The position numbers were made by a program, and so were the translations under genes. Below the pieces are notes generated by a model. That model made no database searches. It saw nothing but the letters and a program-made list of their open reading frames with translations, and had not been told where the DNA came from. Positions 6,841 to 14,463 of a DNA stretch of 29,774 bases are shown here, piece by piece (the first letter of the stretch is position 1; every line of letters starts with the position of its first letter). Location of the stretch: the IMG/VR virus record IMGVR_UViG_3300033388_003241, positions 1-29,774 of that record, one strand, 5' to 3'. This DNA comes from a virus.

Positions 6841-6999
6841 ATGGTGATTCAAACATACGTTATCAATTTAAAAGAGATTATTACGTTTAATTTGAATTTA
6901 ATAGAGCTACCTTTCAATTTAACACGGGTTGTAACTACCAATTTACTGGTTAATGTTATAAAAACTGCACCCATAGTCATAGAAGAGCCAGCACAATGA
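6841..6999 (+). CDS. Small ORF, 52 aa, unknown
   Basis: ATG at 6841, only 5 nt after the previous stop, runs to a TGA overlapping the next ATG (ATGA at 6996). The fit between both neighbours is what makes it likely to be real; otherwise this would be a 160-nt gap in a gapless cassette. The product has alternating hydrophobic stretches (EIITFNLNLIELPFNLTRVV, NLLVNVIKTAPIVIEEPA) and is AT-rich in coding. A GAGG lies about 14 nt upstream of the ATG, rather far. No family recognised; beta-type small virion or membrane-associated protein possible. Confidence 0.45.
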   Translation: MVIQTYVINLKEIITFNLNLIELPFNLTRVVTTNLLVNVIKTAPIVIEEPAQ

Positions 7000-7598
7000 G
7001 TAGTACACAAGCGATTATTAAGCAGGGTGATACGACTGATACTTTCCAGGTATCTCCCTTTCCGTTAGGCGAACTCGTTGAAAACTTATCTGATGCCGGC
7101 TGGACATGTCGTTCAGTTGTTATTCCCCGAATAGGCGTCGCTCCAGTCATTGACAACCCCGTAACTACCAAAACAGTAGATGATCTTTACTTTGAAACCT
7201 CACTAGCCTCGCCAGACACCGATATTCTGGATGCAAAGGCTTATATCTGGATCATTGAGATCGAAAATCTACTTACAACACCCATTTATCGAAGGGAGCA
7301 CCATATTTCCCTGGTTGTGGAAAGACAGGGTGCTCTTGCTCTTACAGAAACTGAAACATGTTTCGATATCAATACCATCGGTACTGCAGCTGGTAGTTTT
7401 CTGGATATCGAAATAGTCGTTATCGATAATGCTGCATTACCCGGAGGAACGATCACTCGAGTCGACTTAAAAGACATTGGAGGCTCAGTTCTACAAACTG
7501 CTGGTGACGTTAGCAGTGTTGTCAACGGAGCAGACTTGGAAATCACTCTCACGGAAGATGTGGTAACCGCTCCCGTCGAAATTTGTTTCATAACTTAA
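6996..7598 (+). CDS. Hypothetical virion-type protein, 200 aa
   Basis: The N-terminus (IIKQGDTTDTFQVSPFPLGE) has the 'x-K-Q-G-D-T' start seen in beta-sandwich phage proteins such as baseplate/upper-fibre N-terminal domains. The remainder is a beta-rich sequence without Cys clusters, membrane segments or catalytic motifs. There is an E/D-rich centre and a C-terminal part rich in T/V/D (TITRVDLKDIGGSVLQTAGD). The start is a good ATG overlapped with the upstream small ORF; the gap to the next gene is 1 nt. I do not recognise a family. Position between lysis genes and portal suggests a head-tail or decoration protein, but that is inference only. Confidence 0.6.
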   Translation: MSSTQAIIKQGDTTDTFQVSPFPLGELVENLSDAGWTCRSVVIPRIGVAPVIDNPVTTKTVDDLYFETSLASPDTDILDAKAYIWIIEIENLLTTPIYRREHHISLVVERQGALALTETETCFDINTIGTAAGSFLDIEIVVIDNAALPGGTITRVDLKDIGGSVLQTAGDVSSVVNGADLEITLTEDVVTAPVEICFIT

Positions 7599-7599
7599 T

Positions 7600-8436
7600 A
7601 TGGTAGCCAGAACCTTTATAGTCGCCAGAGGGCGCATCAACGAACTCGCAGAGCGAGTTATTCAAAACGATCCTGCGGCATCCATTCTGTTTATTGCTTA
7701 TTACAAAGGCGCAATACAGGTAGATGCAACTCTTGAAGCTCACTTAACTAAAAGTGCAGTGGATGCTGGACAAACTATCTGTGATTTTACTAATTATGGT
7801 TTGGATACCAGCCGTGCTCTGGCTAATATTGTACGAACAATTTCAGGTACCGAACAATTCATAACCAGTGATAATATGATTGTCCTTCTTGCTGGTGGCA
7901 CGTTAGATAATACAATCACTCGTGCAATGCTTTATTACGATGACGGCTCCGGTACGATAACATCTGGTAACGCACATGCGTCAATAGCAGGTACGCCCGC
8001 CGGGACAGTAGTCCCGGGCGTGGCGACACAAAATTGGGAAGTAGATGTAACGATTGATGGTGGTTCTCTGCAGCAATTAGCAATTGCAGTGAACATACTT
8101 GATGATTACGACACAATTGCAGCTACATTGAGTACTGCAATCGGTGGAGGTAGTTGTGCATTCGTTAGTGGTGATTTTGTAGTTACAGCTACCTCTACTG
8201 GTATTGAATCTACTGTTATAGTGGCTGCAGGTACTCTAGGAGTTACCAGTGACCTGTTTGCAGCGATTACAGCTGCAGCAGCAGGAAATCCAGCTATAAC
8301 GTTTCCAGCGCCTACAGCAGGCTCTGACGGTACTGAGAGTGCCATACCTTTAGCACATTATGAATTTGGCGTAACAACATCAGGGATAGATACTGAATTT
8401 GAACCCGGTGCATCCGGCTTGTACAGGACCGGGTAA
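7600..8436 (+). CDS. Phage structural protein with apparent inserted beta domain, 278 aa
   Basis: Residues 1-122 (start RTFIVARGRINELAERVIQN, a DFTNYG motif, then an MLYYDDGSG segment) and 248-278 (IPLAHYEFGVTTSG...) look like the two halves of a common small podovirus virion protein of about 140 aa, in which a YDxDTGxxSxIIPLTxHDF-type junction is continuous. Between them (about 124-246) lies a separate domain starting NWEVDVTIDGGSLQQLAIAV with a 'DDYDTIAATLSTAI' helix and beta-strands, similar in style to sheath/hook-type insert domains. The GC-rich hairpin at 7994-8020 falls at the 5' border. Exact role unknown; virion surface display of the insert is plausible. No TM or signal. Confidence 0.6.
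   Translation: MVARTFIVARGRINELAERVIQNDPAASILFIAYYKGAIQVDATLEAHLTKSAVDAGQTICDFTNYGLDTSRALANIVRTISGTEQFITSDNMIVLLAGGTLDNTITRAMLYYDDGSGTITSGNAHASIAGTPAGTVVPGVATQNWEVDVTIDGGSLQQLAIAVNILDDYDTIAATLSTAIGGGSCAFVSGDFVVTATSTGIESTVIVAAGTLGVTSDLFAAITAAAAGNPAITFPAPTAGSDGTESAIPLAHYEFGVTTSGIDTEFEPGASGLYRTG
8000..8017 (+). repeat. GC-rich hairpin at domain-insert border
   Basis: CCGGGAC (8000-8006), loop AGTA, GTCCCGG (8011-8017) is a perfect 7-bp stem; ACGC (7993-7996) and GCGT (8018-8021) can extend it around a small bulge. It encodes a Gly/Pro/Val linker (GTPAGTVVPG) in an otherwise less GC-rich gene. No T-run follows, so it is not an intrinsic terminator. Confidence 0.6.
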
Positions 8437-8708
8437 TGGAAATTCAAATTGTCGAACAAGAAGTACAGAATATGGGTGCCGGCAGGTGTCACATATTTTT
8501 TCATGAGAATACCGTATTGGACGGGATTCTCATTCTTTTCATTTACCTTCCGGACGCAACTCCGGGGAAAGAATTATGGGCTGAGTTTCTCAATAAGTAT
8601 CCCGATCCGATCTATTTCAGTACTCAGGATCCAGGCTATATAGGAAATCATTGCAAATTTCACGGTAACTATGGCGGAAACAAGGTATATAAATATGCCC
8701 GAAGCTGA
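8436..8708 (+). CDS. Hypothetical protein, 90 aa
   Basis: ATG at 8436 overlaps the upstream stop (TAATG), favouring this start and frame over an overlapping shorter frame at 8449. The protein begins with charged MEIQIVEQEVQN, has a hydrophobic strand pair (ILILFIYLPD) and a C-terminal segment GKELWAEFLNKYPDPIYFST followed by 'GYIGNHCKFHGNYGGNKVYKY'-like aromatic/Gly residues. The second half faintly recalls the last strands of GNAT acetyltransferase-like phage proteins (T7 gp13 type), but the acetyl-CoA P-loop is not visible. I treat it as unknown. Its end overlaps the portal gene. Confidence 0.5.
   Translation: MEIQIVEQEVQNMGAGRCHIFFHENTVLDGILILFIYLPDATPGKELWAEFLNKYPDPIYFSTQDPGYIGNHCKFHGNYGGNKVYKYARS
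8682..8685 (+). promoter_or_regulatory. Ribosome-binding site deciding the portal start
   Basis: AAGG lies 9 nt before the ATG at 8695. The upstream in-frame ATG at 8671 has no Shine-Dalgarno-like sequence at a proper distance, so 8695 is preferred. Confidence 0.45.
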
Positions 8709-10932
8709 ATTTAAAGATGAAGGTCAGAATCCTAATGAAACAGAAGACTTAGACTTCGAGTCAACGGATGATGCCAATAAGCTTACAGACTGGAAAAATG
8801 AACCTTCTCTGGAAGATCTAAAAGCAGATCTGGAAGAAGCCCAGCCAAGCCAGGACTCTCACATCTCAGATGTTGAGAAATGGCGTGCCATGTATGACGG
8901 CAAGGTCAATTTTCCTACCAAGATTAATCGTTCAAAAGTGGTTCCCAAAACCATACGTAAGCAAGCTGAATGGCGATATACAGCATTATCTGAGCCTTTC
9001 CTGTCCGCTGATGACATGTTCGAAGTTGAACCCATTACCTGGGAAGATAAAGAACGTGCTGATCAGAATGCATTGGTTCTGAACCATCAAATGAATGAAC
9101 GCATTGATAAACAGTCGTTTATCGATGAATACGTACGTACTGCTGTCGACGAAGGTACTGTAATTGTAAAAGTTGGTTGGATATCTGAAAAAGGACAGAT
9201 TCAAGAAGATAAGCCTACTTTTGAGCACAGACCAATAACAGATCCTGAAAAGGGACTGGCAGCTCTCGAAGGCGAGAAAGAAATCCAGGAAATGAAAGAG
9301 TTTTCACCCCTGGAATATGCAGACATGCCGGCTCATCTCAAGAAAAATCATGAGTTGTTTATATCAACAGGTCAGCCTCATATACCGATTCATACTGGTT
9401 CTAAACGAATAAGCAAAGAAGGGTTCATTAAGAACCACCCAACACTATTAATATGCCCATATGACAAGGTCACCTTGGATCCCACGGTCAAGGGCGTACT
9501 GGCAGATGCTGCATTCGTTATTTACGAATTCAATTCTTCGCTGTCCGAATTAAAGAAAGACGGCAAATATAAGAATCTGGATCGTATCAATGCCAAAAAC
9601 ATCCTCTCAAATCCAGACGAAGACAGTGATACTGAAGAGGAACATGAATTTAAGTTCGTCGATAAGCCTCGGCAGAAGCTAATAGTAAAAGAATACTGGG
9701 GCTTCTATGACATAGATGGTAATGGCATGGTAGAGCCAATCATCTGTTCCTGGATTGGTGACGTTAAGATCCGGATGGAAAAGAATCCATTCCCGGATAA
9801 GCAAGTTCCTTTCGTAAAAGTAAAATATCTGCCTGTCATCAATCAGAATTATGGTGAGCCAGATGGTGAGCTACTGGCTGATAATCAGCAAATCATAGGT
9901 GCCGTAACACGAGGCATGATCGATATGATGGGCCGATCTGCTGCGGGGCAGCAGGGAGTCCGAAAAGACGCCTTAGATGTTGTTAACTCACGCAAGTTCG
10001 AAGATGGTGAGGATTACAAGTTTAATTCTAATGTGGATCCACGTCAGGCATTTCAGATGGGAGAATTCCCACAGATACCAGGATCAGCATTGGACATGAT
10101 TAATCTTCAGAACTTTGAAGCTGAAGCTATCACTGGTGTAAAAAGCTTCTCCCGGGGAATTAGTGGAGATGCATTAGGTTCGGTAGCCACAGCTGTACGT
10201 GGTGCTCTCGATGCTGCTTCCAAGCGTGAGCTTGGTATCTTACGCCGGTTAGCTGATGGCATGGAAGAGATTGGACGTAAGTTTGTCAGTATGAATGCTG
10301 AATTCCTGGATGACGAAGAAGTAATTCGTATTACCAGCGATGAATTCGTAAAAGTACGCAGAGATGACCTGGCTGGTCATTACGATATTAATTTATCGAT
10401 TAGCACTGCAGAGTCTGATAATGAAAAAGCTCAGGAACTGGCATTCATGCTTCAAACTGGTGCTTCAACATCAGATCCAGGTGAAGTTCGCATGATTCGT
10501 GCTGAAATAGCTCGGTTACGTAATATGCCTGCTTTAGCCAAACGTATTGAAGAATATGAGCCTCAACCTGATCCGCTTGCAGTAGAAATGCAACAATTAG
10601 AGATTCAGAAGATTAAAGCTGAAATTGCGGACCTTAATGCCAAGGCTGCTGAAAATACTGTTGATGTCGATCTTAAAACAGCTAAGATTGCTACTGAACA
10701 AGCTAAAGCACGGGATATGGGCAGTGATGCTGATCAGAAGGATCTTAACTTCCTTGAACAGAAGGAAGGGGTGTCTCATGACCGTGATATGGACAAACAA
10801 GACAGTAAGAACCAGGGTATGCTCGACTTGAAGGCTGCTGATGCTGTTATAGGTAAACAAGAGTCTGAAAACAAAGCAAAGGAAGATAAACCTGGTGTAG
10901 TAGCTTCCATATTGAAAAACTTTAACCTATAA
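8695..10932 (+). CDS. Portal protein, N4 gp59-like
   Basis: 745 aa from ATG 8695 (753 if ATG 8671 is used); N4 portal is about 760 aa. Acidic N-terminus, then typical podoviral portal core: SKVVPKTIRKQAEWRYTALS, YVRTAVDEGTVIVKVGW, a clip/wing region with YDKVTLDP, FVKVKYLPVINQNYGEPDG and the helix GAVTRGMIDMMGRSAAGQQG. Residues near the C-terminus form a long Q/E/K-rich coiled region (about 600-735), as usual for this portal type. It forms the dodecameric ring at the head vertex, docks terminase and the tail, and is the DNA gate. It lies upstream of scaffold and capsid genes as in N4. A CTGCTGC/GCAGCAG hairpin with GGG loop lies within it. Confidence 0.9.
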   Translation: MPEAEFKDEGQNPNETEDLDFESTDDANKLTDWKNEPSLEDLKADLEEAQPSQDSHISDVEKWRAMYDGKVNFPTKINRSKVVPKTIRKQAEWRYTALSEPFLSADDMFEVEPITWEDKERADQNALVLNHQMNERIDKQSFIDEYVRTAVDEGTVIVKVGWISEKGQIQEDKPTFEHRPITDPEKGLAALEGEKEIQEMKEFSPLEYADMPAHLKKNHELFISTGQPHIPIHTGSKRISKEGFIKNHPTLLICPYDKVTLDPTVKGVLADAAFVIYEFNSSLSELKKDGKYKNLDRINAKNILSNPDEDSDTEEEHEFKFVDKPRQKLIVKEYWGFYDIDGNGMVEPIICSWIGDVKIRMEKNPFPDKQVPFVKVKYLPVINQNYGEPDGELLADNQQIIGAVTRGMIDMMGRSAAGQQGVRKDALDVVNSRKFEDGEDYKFNSNVDPRQAFQMGEFPQIPGSALDMINLQNFEAEAITGVKSFSRGISGDALGSVATAVRGALDAASKRELGILRRLADGMEEIGRKFVSMNAEFLDDEEVIRITSDEFVKVRRDDLAGHYDINLSISTAESDNEKAQELAFMLQTGASTSDPGEVRMIRAEIARLRNMPALAKRIEEYEPQPDPLAVEMQQLEIQKIKAEIADLNAKAAENTVDVDLKTAKIATEQAKARDMGSDADQKDLNFLEQKEGVSHDRDMDKQDSKNQGMLDLKAADAVIGKQESENKAKEDKPGVVASILKNFNL
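9938..9954 (+). repeat. Perfect 7-bp hairpin with GGG triloop in portal gene
   Basis: CTGCTGC (9938-9944), loop GGG, GCAGCAG (9948-9954). Same geometry as N4 virion-polymerase promoter hairpins (short stem, three-purine loop), but it lies inside a late structural gene; roughly two such stems are expected by chance in a window of this length. Confidence 0.5.
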
Positions 10933-10963
10933 TCGCGAAAACACCTTTAACAGGAGTTAAGTA

Positions 10964-11311
10964 ATGGGAAAAGATGTATTTACACCAATTGCAGATGTAA
11001 TTGCTGCTCTTGCTTCTAGTGAAGGCAGTCTTGCTAATACTTCTGTAGATGCCAATACAACGAATGCTGATGCTACGTTTTATTTAAATGTAACTGCTGC
11101 AAGTGGCACAACACCTACATTGGATGTAGATATCGTAGCTGAAGTTGATGGTGTTGACTTTATTCTGGGATCAATTGCACAAGCTATAGCAGCAGGTGTA
11201 TCGGTACCGGTTATCGTCCCGAATTGTCCTTTGGTGGTAAAAGCAGTGTATGCTATCACTGGTACTACGCCTTCATTTACTTTTAAGGTAATTTGTAATC
11301 GTCCACATTAG
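10964..11311 (+). CDS. Small beta-rich structural protein, 115 aa
   Basis: Strong ribosome site (CAGGAGT) before the ATG. MGKDVFTPIADVIAALASSE is followed by Thr/Asp/Ala-rich beta stretches (NADATFYLNVTAASGTTPTL, DVDIVAEVDGVDFILGSIAQ, TTPSFTFKVICN). The pattern (two matching beta sheets around a GTTPTLDV motif, 'xxSFTFKV' end) is that of small phage capsid-decorating or 'xx-fold change' beta-sandwich proteins. No catalytic or membrane feature. It lies between portal and the conserved 112-aa gene. Function unknown; capsid decoration is a guess based on composition. Confidence 0.55.
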   Translation: MGKDVFTPIADVIAALASSEGSLANTSVDANTTNADATFYLNVTAASGTTPTLDVDIVAEVDGVDFILGSIAQAIAAGVSVPVIVPNCPLVVKAVYAITGTTPSFTFKVICNRPH

Positions 11312-11322
11312 GAAATAACTTT

Positions 11323-11661
11323 ATGTCACAGTCTGATATTGAACACTTGGAAATCGAAATGGACTTCGCCAAGGAACTCATCAGTCTCAATGAAGATATG
11401 GTTAAACTATTTGATTATCCACCATTCAAGAGACTGGTCCTGGAAGGGTATTTTAAAGATGAACCGGTACGCCTGGTACAGCTTAAGTGCGATGCCGAGT
11501 TCCGAGCTGAAGACAAGCAGATCCTTGTCGACCGACAAATCTTTGGTATTGGTGCATTAACCCAATACTTCAGTCGTATTGAACGTGGGGCTGCTATGGC
11601 TCAGGAAGGGATGAACGATATGGAAAACACCCATGAACAGTTATTGGATGAGGCAGTTTAA
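11323..11661 (+). CDS. Conserved podovirus helical protein between portal and scaffold, 112 aa
   Basis: All-helical and charged: SDIEHLEIEMDFAKELISLN, then PPFKRLVLEGYFKDEPVRLV, then QILVDRQIFGIGALTQYFSR. The 'F.kLvLdGYFk.EavRLv.l' core is a well-known phage motif found just after portal genes in many podoviruses (N4 gp58 position). A structural or assembly role is assumed; no enzymatic motif exists. Its stop shares a base with the next start (TAATG). Length is usual for the family. Confidence 0.75.
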   Translation: MSQSDIEHLEIEMDFAKELISLNEDMVKLFDYPPFKRLVLEGYFKDEPVRLVQLKCDAEFRAEDKQILVDRQIFGIGALTQYFSRIERGAAMAQEGMNDMENTHEQLLDEAV

Positions 11662-12959
11662 TGGCTGATGAACTTTCTCTTGAAGAAGACTCTTCATTTG
11701 ATGATTCGGAAGGACCGCTAGATAAGGATGAAAGTGGTTTAGAGGGCTTTGATGGTGACATCCTAGACCTTCCGGACGACAAGCTAGATAAAATGACTCC
11801 GGAACAGATTGCTGAATTATCTGTTAAGGAAGCCAAACCAGCTAAAAAGCCTGAGGCTGAAGCTGATGAGGGTAAACCCACTTCAGTGGGTTTACCCGAA
11901 GAGTCCGGTGAAGATCCTAAAGCGGAGTTAACTGATGGCGAGAAAAGCGAAAAAGAAAAAGCGGACGCGGAGGAAAGCGCCCGGGGGTTACTAAATTCTG
12001 AGGACGAGGGTGCACCAGAGGTGCGGGCTGAGTCCGAATCAGCAGAGACAGCTGATAAAGAAAAGGCTGCGGCAGGAGATAAGTCGCCAGCTAAAAAGAC
12101 CGACAGTAAGGCAGAAAAAGCCAAACCTGACGGCAATGTTGACTACAAACAAGAGTATGAGAAGCTCTTGGCACCTTTTAAAGCTAATGGTAGGGACATT
12201 CAGGTAGATACCGTAGATGATGCTATAACCCTTATGAGAATGGGGGCTAACTACAACAAAAAGATGGCTGCACTTAAGCCCAATCTGAAAATTGTTAAAA
12301 TGTTAGAGCAGAACGACCTACTGGATGAGGAAAAAATTGGGCATTTGATTGATTTGTCCAAACATGATCCTGGTGCTGTTGCCAAGCTCTTAAAAGATGC
12401 AAAAGTTGATCCGTTGGATATCGATACGGAAAATATCGATTATAAACCAGCGAATCACCAGGTAAATGACGCGCAGTTTGAGTTAGACCAGGTAATTGAC
12501 GATATCAAGGATAGTCCGTCTTTTCCAAGAACTATTGATGTTATTAGCAATCAATGGGATAAACAGAGCAAAGATATTGTTCTCAATGATCCTAGAATTA
12601 TTACCGTAATCAACGACCACGTTGAATCGGGCATATTTGATCAAATAGTTTCCGTGATGGATAGAGAGCGCATGTTGGGTAACCTTGAAGGTACACCTGA
12701 TATTGTTGCTTATAAAGCGATAGGGGAAACCTTAACGCAGCAGGGTAAGTTCAAGTCAAATGGTGCTACTTCACCTCAAGAAGCCACCAAACCGACCGAA
12801 GAAGACACTGCAGCAGCTGAAGAACGCGAAGCAAAGCGTACGGCAGCAGCATCCACGAAAAGTTCGCAGTCAACTAAGTCCAATAGTGAGGACTTTGACC
12901 CCTTATCGATGCCTGATGAGGAGTTTAGTAAGATGACTGTACCAGGACTTTATCGGTAA
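11661..12959 (+). CDS. Scaffold-like structural protein, N4 gp57 position
   Basis: 432 aa. Residues 1-160 are extremely acidic and E/K/A/S-rich, low complexity and probably disordered (DKLDKMTPEQIAELSVKEAK, then K/E/A blocks). Residues about 160-360 are folded and helical (DYKQEYEKLLAPFKANGRDI, DAITLMRMGANYNKKMAALK, YKAIGETLTQQGKFKSN). Then comes a second A/S/K/E tail with DPLSMPDEEFSKM at the end. The disorder, charge and position immediately before the major capsid gene are typical of capsid scaffolding proteins; Schitoviridae homologues are often labelled tape measure, which is unlikely for a short-tailed phage. A 12-bp inverted repeat lies inside at 11871-11896. Confidence 0.7.
   Translation: MADELSLEEDSSFDDSEGPLDKDESGLEGFDGDILDLPDDKLDKMTPEQIAELSVKEAKPAKKPEAEADEGKPTSVGLPEESGEDPKAELTDGEKSEKEKADAEESARGLLNSEDEGAPEVRAESESAETADKEKAAAGDKSPAKKTDSKAEKAKPDGNVDYKQEYEKLLAPFKANGRDIQVDTVDDAITLMRMGANYNKKMAALKPNLKIVKMLEQNDLLDEEKIGHLIDLSKHDPGAVAKLLKDAKVDPLDIDTENIDYKPANHQVNDAQFELDQVIDDIKDSPSFPRTIDVISNQWDKQSKDIVLNDPRIITVINDHVESGIFDQIVSVMDRERMLGNLEGTPDIVAYKAIGETLTQQGKFKSNGATSPQEATKPTEEDTAAAEEREAKRTAAASTKSSQSTKSNSEDFDPLSMPDEEFSKMTVPGLYR
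11871..11896 (+). repeat. 12-bp inverted repeat inside scaffold-like gene
   Basis: GGTAAACCCACT (11871-11882) and AGTGGGTTTACC (11885-11896) are perfect reverse complements separated by TC. As RNA this is a strong hairpin. No T-run follows, so it is not a normal terminator. It codes for the residues around GKPTSVGLP, where nothing at protein level requires it. Confidence 0.75.
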
Positions 12960-12978
12960 CTTTTTTTTAATTTGACCT

Positions 12979-12984
12979 AGAGGA
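12979..12984 (+). promoter_or_regulatory. Ribosome-binding site for the GTG-started capsid gene
   Basis: AGAGGA is 7 nt upstream of GTG 12992, supporting this non-ATG start for an abundantly made protein. A run of eight Ts (12961-12968) precedes it. Confidence 0.7.
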
Positions 12985-12991
12985 AATAATT

Positions 12992-14389
12992 GTGGCTCAT
13001 TCAGGTTTTGAACATGGTCAGGAGTACGGCGCGAATATCGATGGCGATAATGCATCGATTGGCGCGAGTACCCAGATCAATCCGGCGTACTTTTTCAAGA
13101 AAGCACTCATTGAAATTGTTAAGGAACGCTATTTCGGTCAGCTTGCTGACGTACGTGCGATGCCTAAAAATATGGGTAAAACCATCAAACAGCATCACTA
13201 TCTGCCACTGCTTGATGATCGGAACGTGAACGATCAAGGTATTGACGCCCTCGGCGTTGTTACCGTGCAGGGTTCATTTCACGCGTTTTACATCGCATCA
13301 GGTAACACCCTGGTTCTCGATGCAACAATGGCTGGCAATGCTGCCGGTTATGCCGATGTAGCAACTGGTGAAGCCGTCATAGGCTTCGATCCTACCCTGC
13401 ACGTAGTTACAGCAGGTGATGGTCAGTTGTATGGCTCTAGCAAGGACGTTGGTACCATTTCTTCTCGTATGCCTGCTCTTACTGAGCACGGTGGTCGTGT
13501 TAACCGCGTTGGTTACACTCGTAAGACCATTCAGGCTACCCTCGAGAAGTACGGCTTCTTCGACGAGTACACTCAAGAGTCCCTCGACTTTGATACCGAT
13601 GCTGATCTGCTGATGCACATCACCCGGGAAACATTGCGTGGTGCGAATGAGATCGTGGAAGATCTGTTGCAGAAAGACTTGCTGGCAGGTGCCGGCGTAA
13701 TCGTCTTTACCGGTGACGCTACTCAGCGTTCTGAATTATCCGGTGAAAACGCTGCTGACGACCCATTAGATTATGATGATCTGATGCGTCTGAGTATCAC
13801 TCTGGATAACAACCGTTGTCCGAAGGGTACTACCATGATCACGGGTTCTCGGAACATTGATACCCGGACTGTGGGTTCAGCTCGCTTTATTTACTGTGGT
13901 TCTGAAATGATCCCCACCCTGGAACGGATGGTAGATCTACACAGTAATAAGGCATTCGTCCCTGTCGAGCAGTACGCATATTCTGGTAGTACTCAGCCAG
14001 ATATGAACCGTGCAGCTCAAGGCGAGATCGGTGCTATCGGTCATCTCCGTTTTATCGTTGTACCTGAGATGATGAGGTATATGGCTGCAGGTGGAGCTGT
14101 TACGACTAACAGTACTCCCCCGTACCAGACCACTACCGTCGATAGTGTCGAAAGCTACGATGTATTCCCACTCCTGGTTGTTGGATCAGGTTCATTCACC
14201 ACTGTTGGTTTTCAGACTAATGGCAAGACTGTGAAATTCAAGATCACTCACAAGAAGCCAGGTCGTGAGACTGCGGATCGTCATGATCCTTATGGTGAGA
14301 CCGGGTTCTACTCAATCAAGTGGTACTACGCGTTTATGGCGCTTCGTCCCGAGTGGCTTGCTCGAGTTGAGACTATTGCTGAGGTCTAA
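12992..14389 (+). CDS. Major capsid protein, N4 gp56-like
   Basis: 465 aa, GTG start. N-terminal SGFEHGQEYGANI and INPAYFFKKALIEIVKERYF lead into the E-loop-type KNMGKTIKQHHYLPLLDDRN. Core segments include VGYTRKTIQATLEKYGFFDE, LLMHITRETLRGANEIVEDL (the long spine helix), NIDTRTVGSARFIYCGSE, and VFPLLVVGSGSFTTVGFQTN. The helix-rich spine, 'xGxRYFxQLAxxR' and 'PKNxGxTIxxxxYxPLL' patterns are those of N4-type HK97-fold capsid proteins. Codon choice looks more regular than in neighbouring genes, consistent with high expression. A strong terminator follows directly. Confidence 0.9.
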   Translation: MAHSGFEHGQEYGANIDGDNASIGASTQINPAYFFKKALIEIVKERYFGQLADVRAMPKNMGKTIKQHHYLPLLDDRNVNDQGIDALGVVTVQGSFHAFYIASGNTLVLDATMAGNAAGYADVATGEAVIGFDPTLHVVTAGDGQLYGSSKDVGTISSRMPALTEHGGRVNRVGYTRKTIQATLEKYGFFDEYTQESLDFDTDADLLMHITRETLRGANEIVEDLLQKDLLAGAGVIVFTGDATQRSELSGENAADDPLDYDDLMRLSITLDNNRCPKGTTMITGSRNIDTRTVGSARFIYCGSEMIPTLERMVDLHSNKAFVPVEQYAYSGSTQPDMNRAAQGEIGAIGHLRFIVVPEMMRYMAAGGAVTTNSTPPYQTTTVDSVESYDVFPLLVVGSGSFTTVGFQTNGKTVKFKITHKKPGRETADRHDPYGETGFYSIKWYYAFMALRPEWLARVETIAEV

Positions 14390-14412
14390 TCCTTCGCGGT
14401 AGGAATTGACAT

Positions 14413-14443
14413 CCTCTCCCAGTATGTGCTGGGAGAGGTTTTT
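14413..14443 (+). terminator. Intrinsic terminator after the major capsid gene
   Basis: CCTCTCCCAG (14413-14422), loop TATGTG, CTGGGAGAGG (14429-14438), then TTTTT. A perfect 10-bp GC-rich stem followed at once by a T-run. Partial termination here would enrich capsid transcripts over downstream genes. Confidence 0.95.
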
Positions 14444-14463
14444 CACTTAATTAGGAAAGAATC

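Noticed and set aside
8449-8643. Alternative frame overlapping the 90-aa gene
   Set aside because: The 8436 frame has the TAATG coupled start and continues to the portal overlap; the alternative lacks a ribosome site and has shadow-like composition.
12961-12968. Run of eight Ts as terminator or programmed slippage site
   Set aside because: No stable stem precedes it (only 3-4 bp possible), and it is outside coding sequence, so neither termination nor frameshifting is supported.
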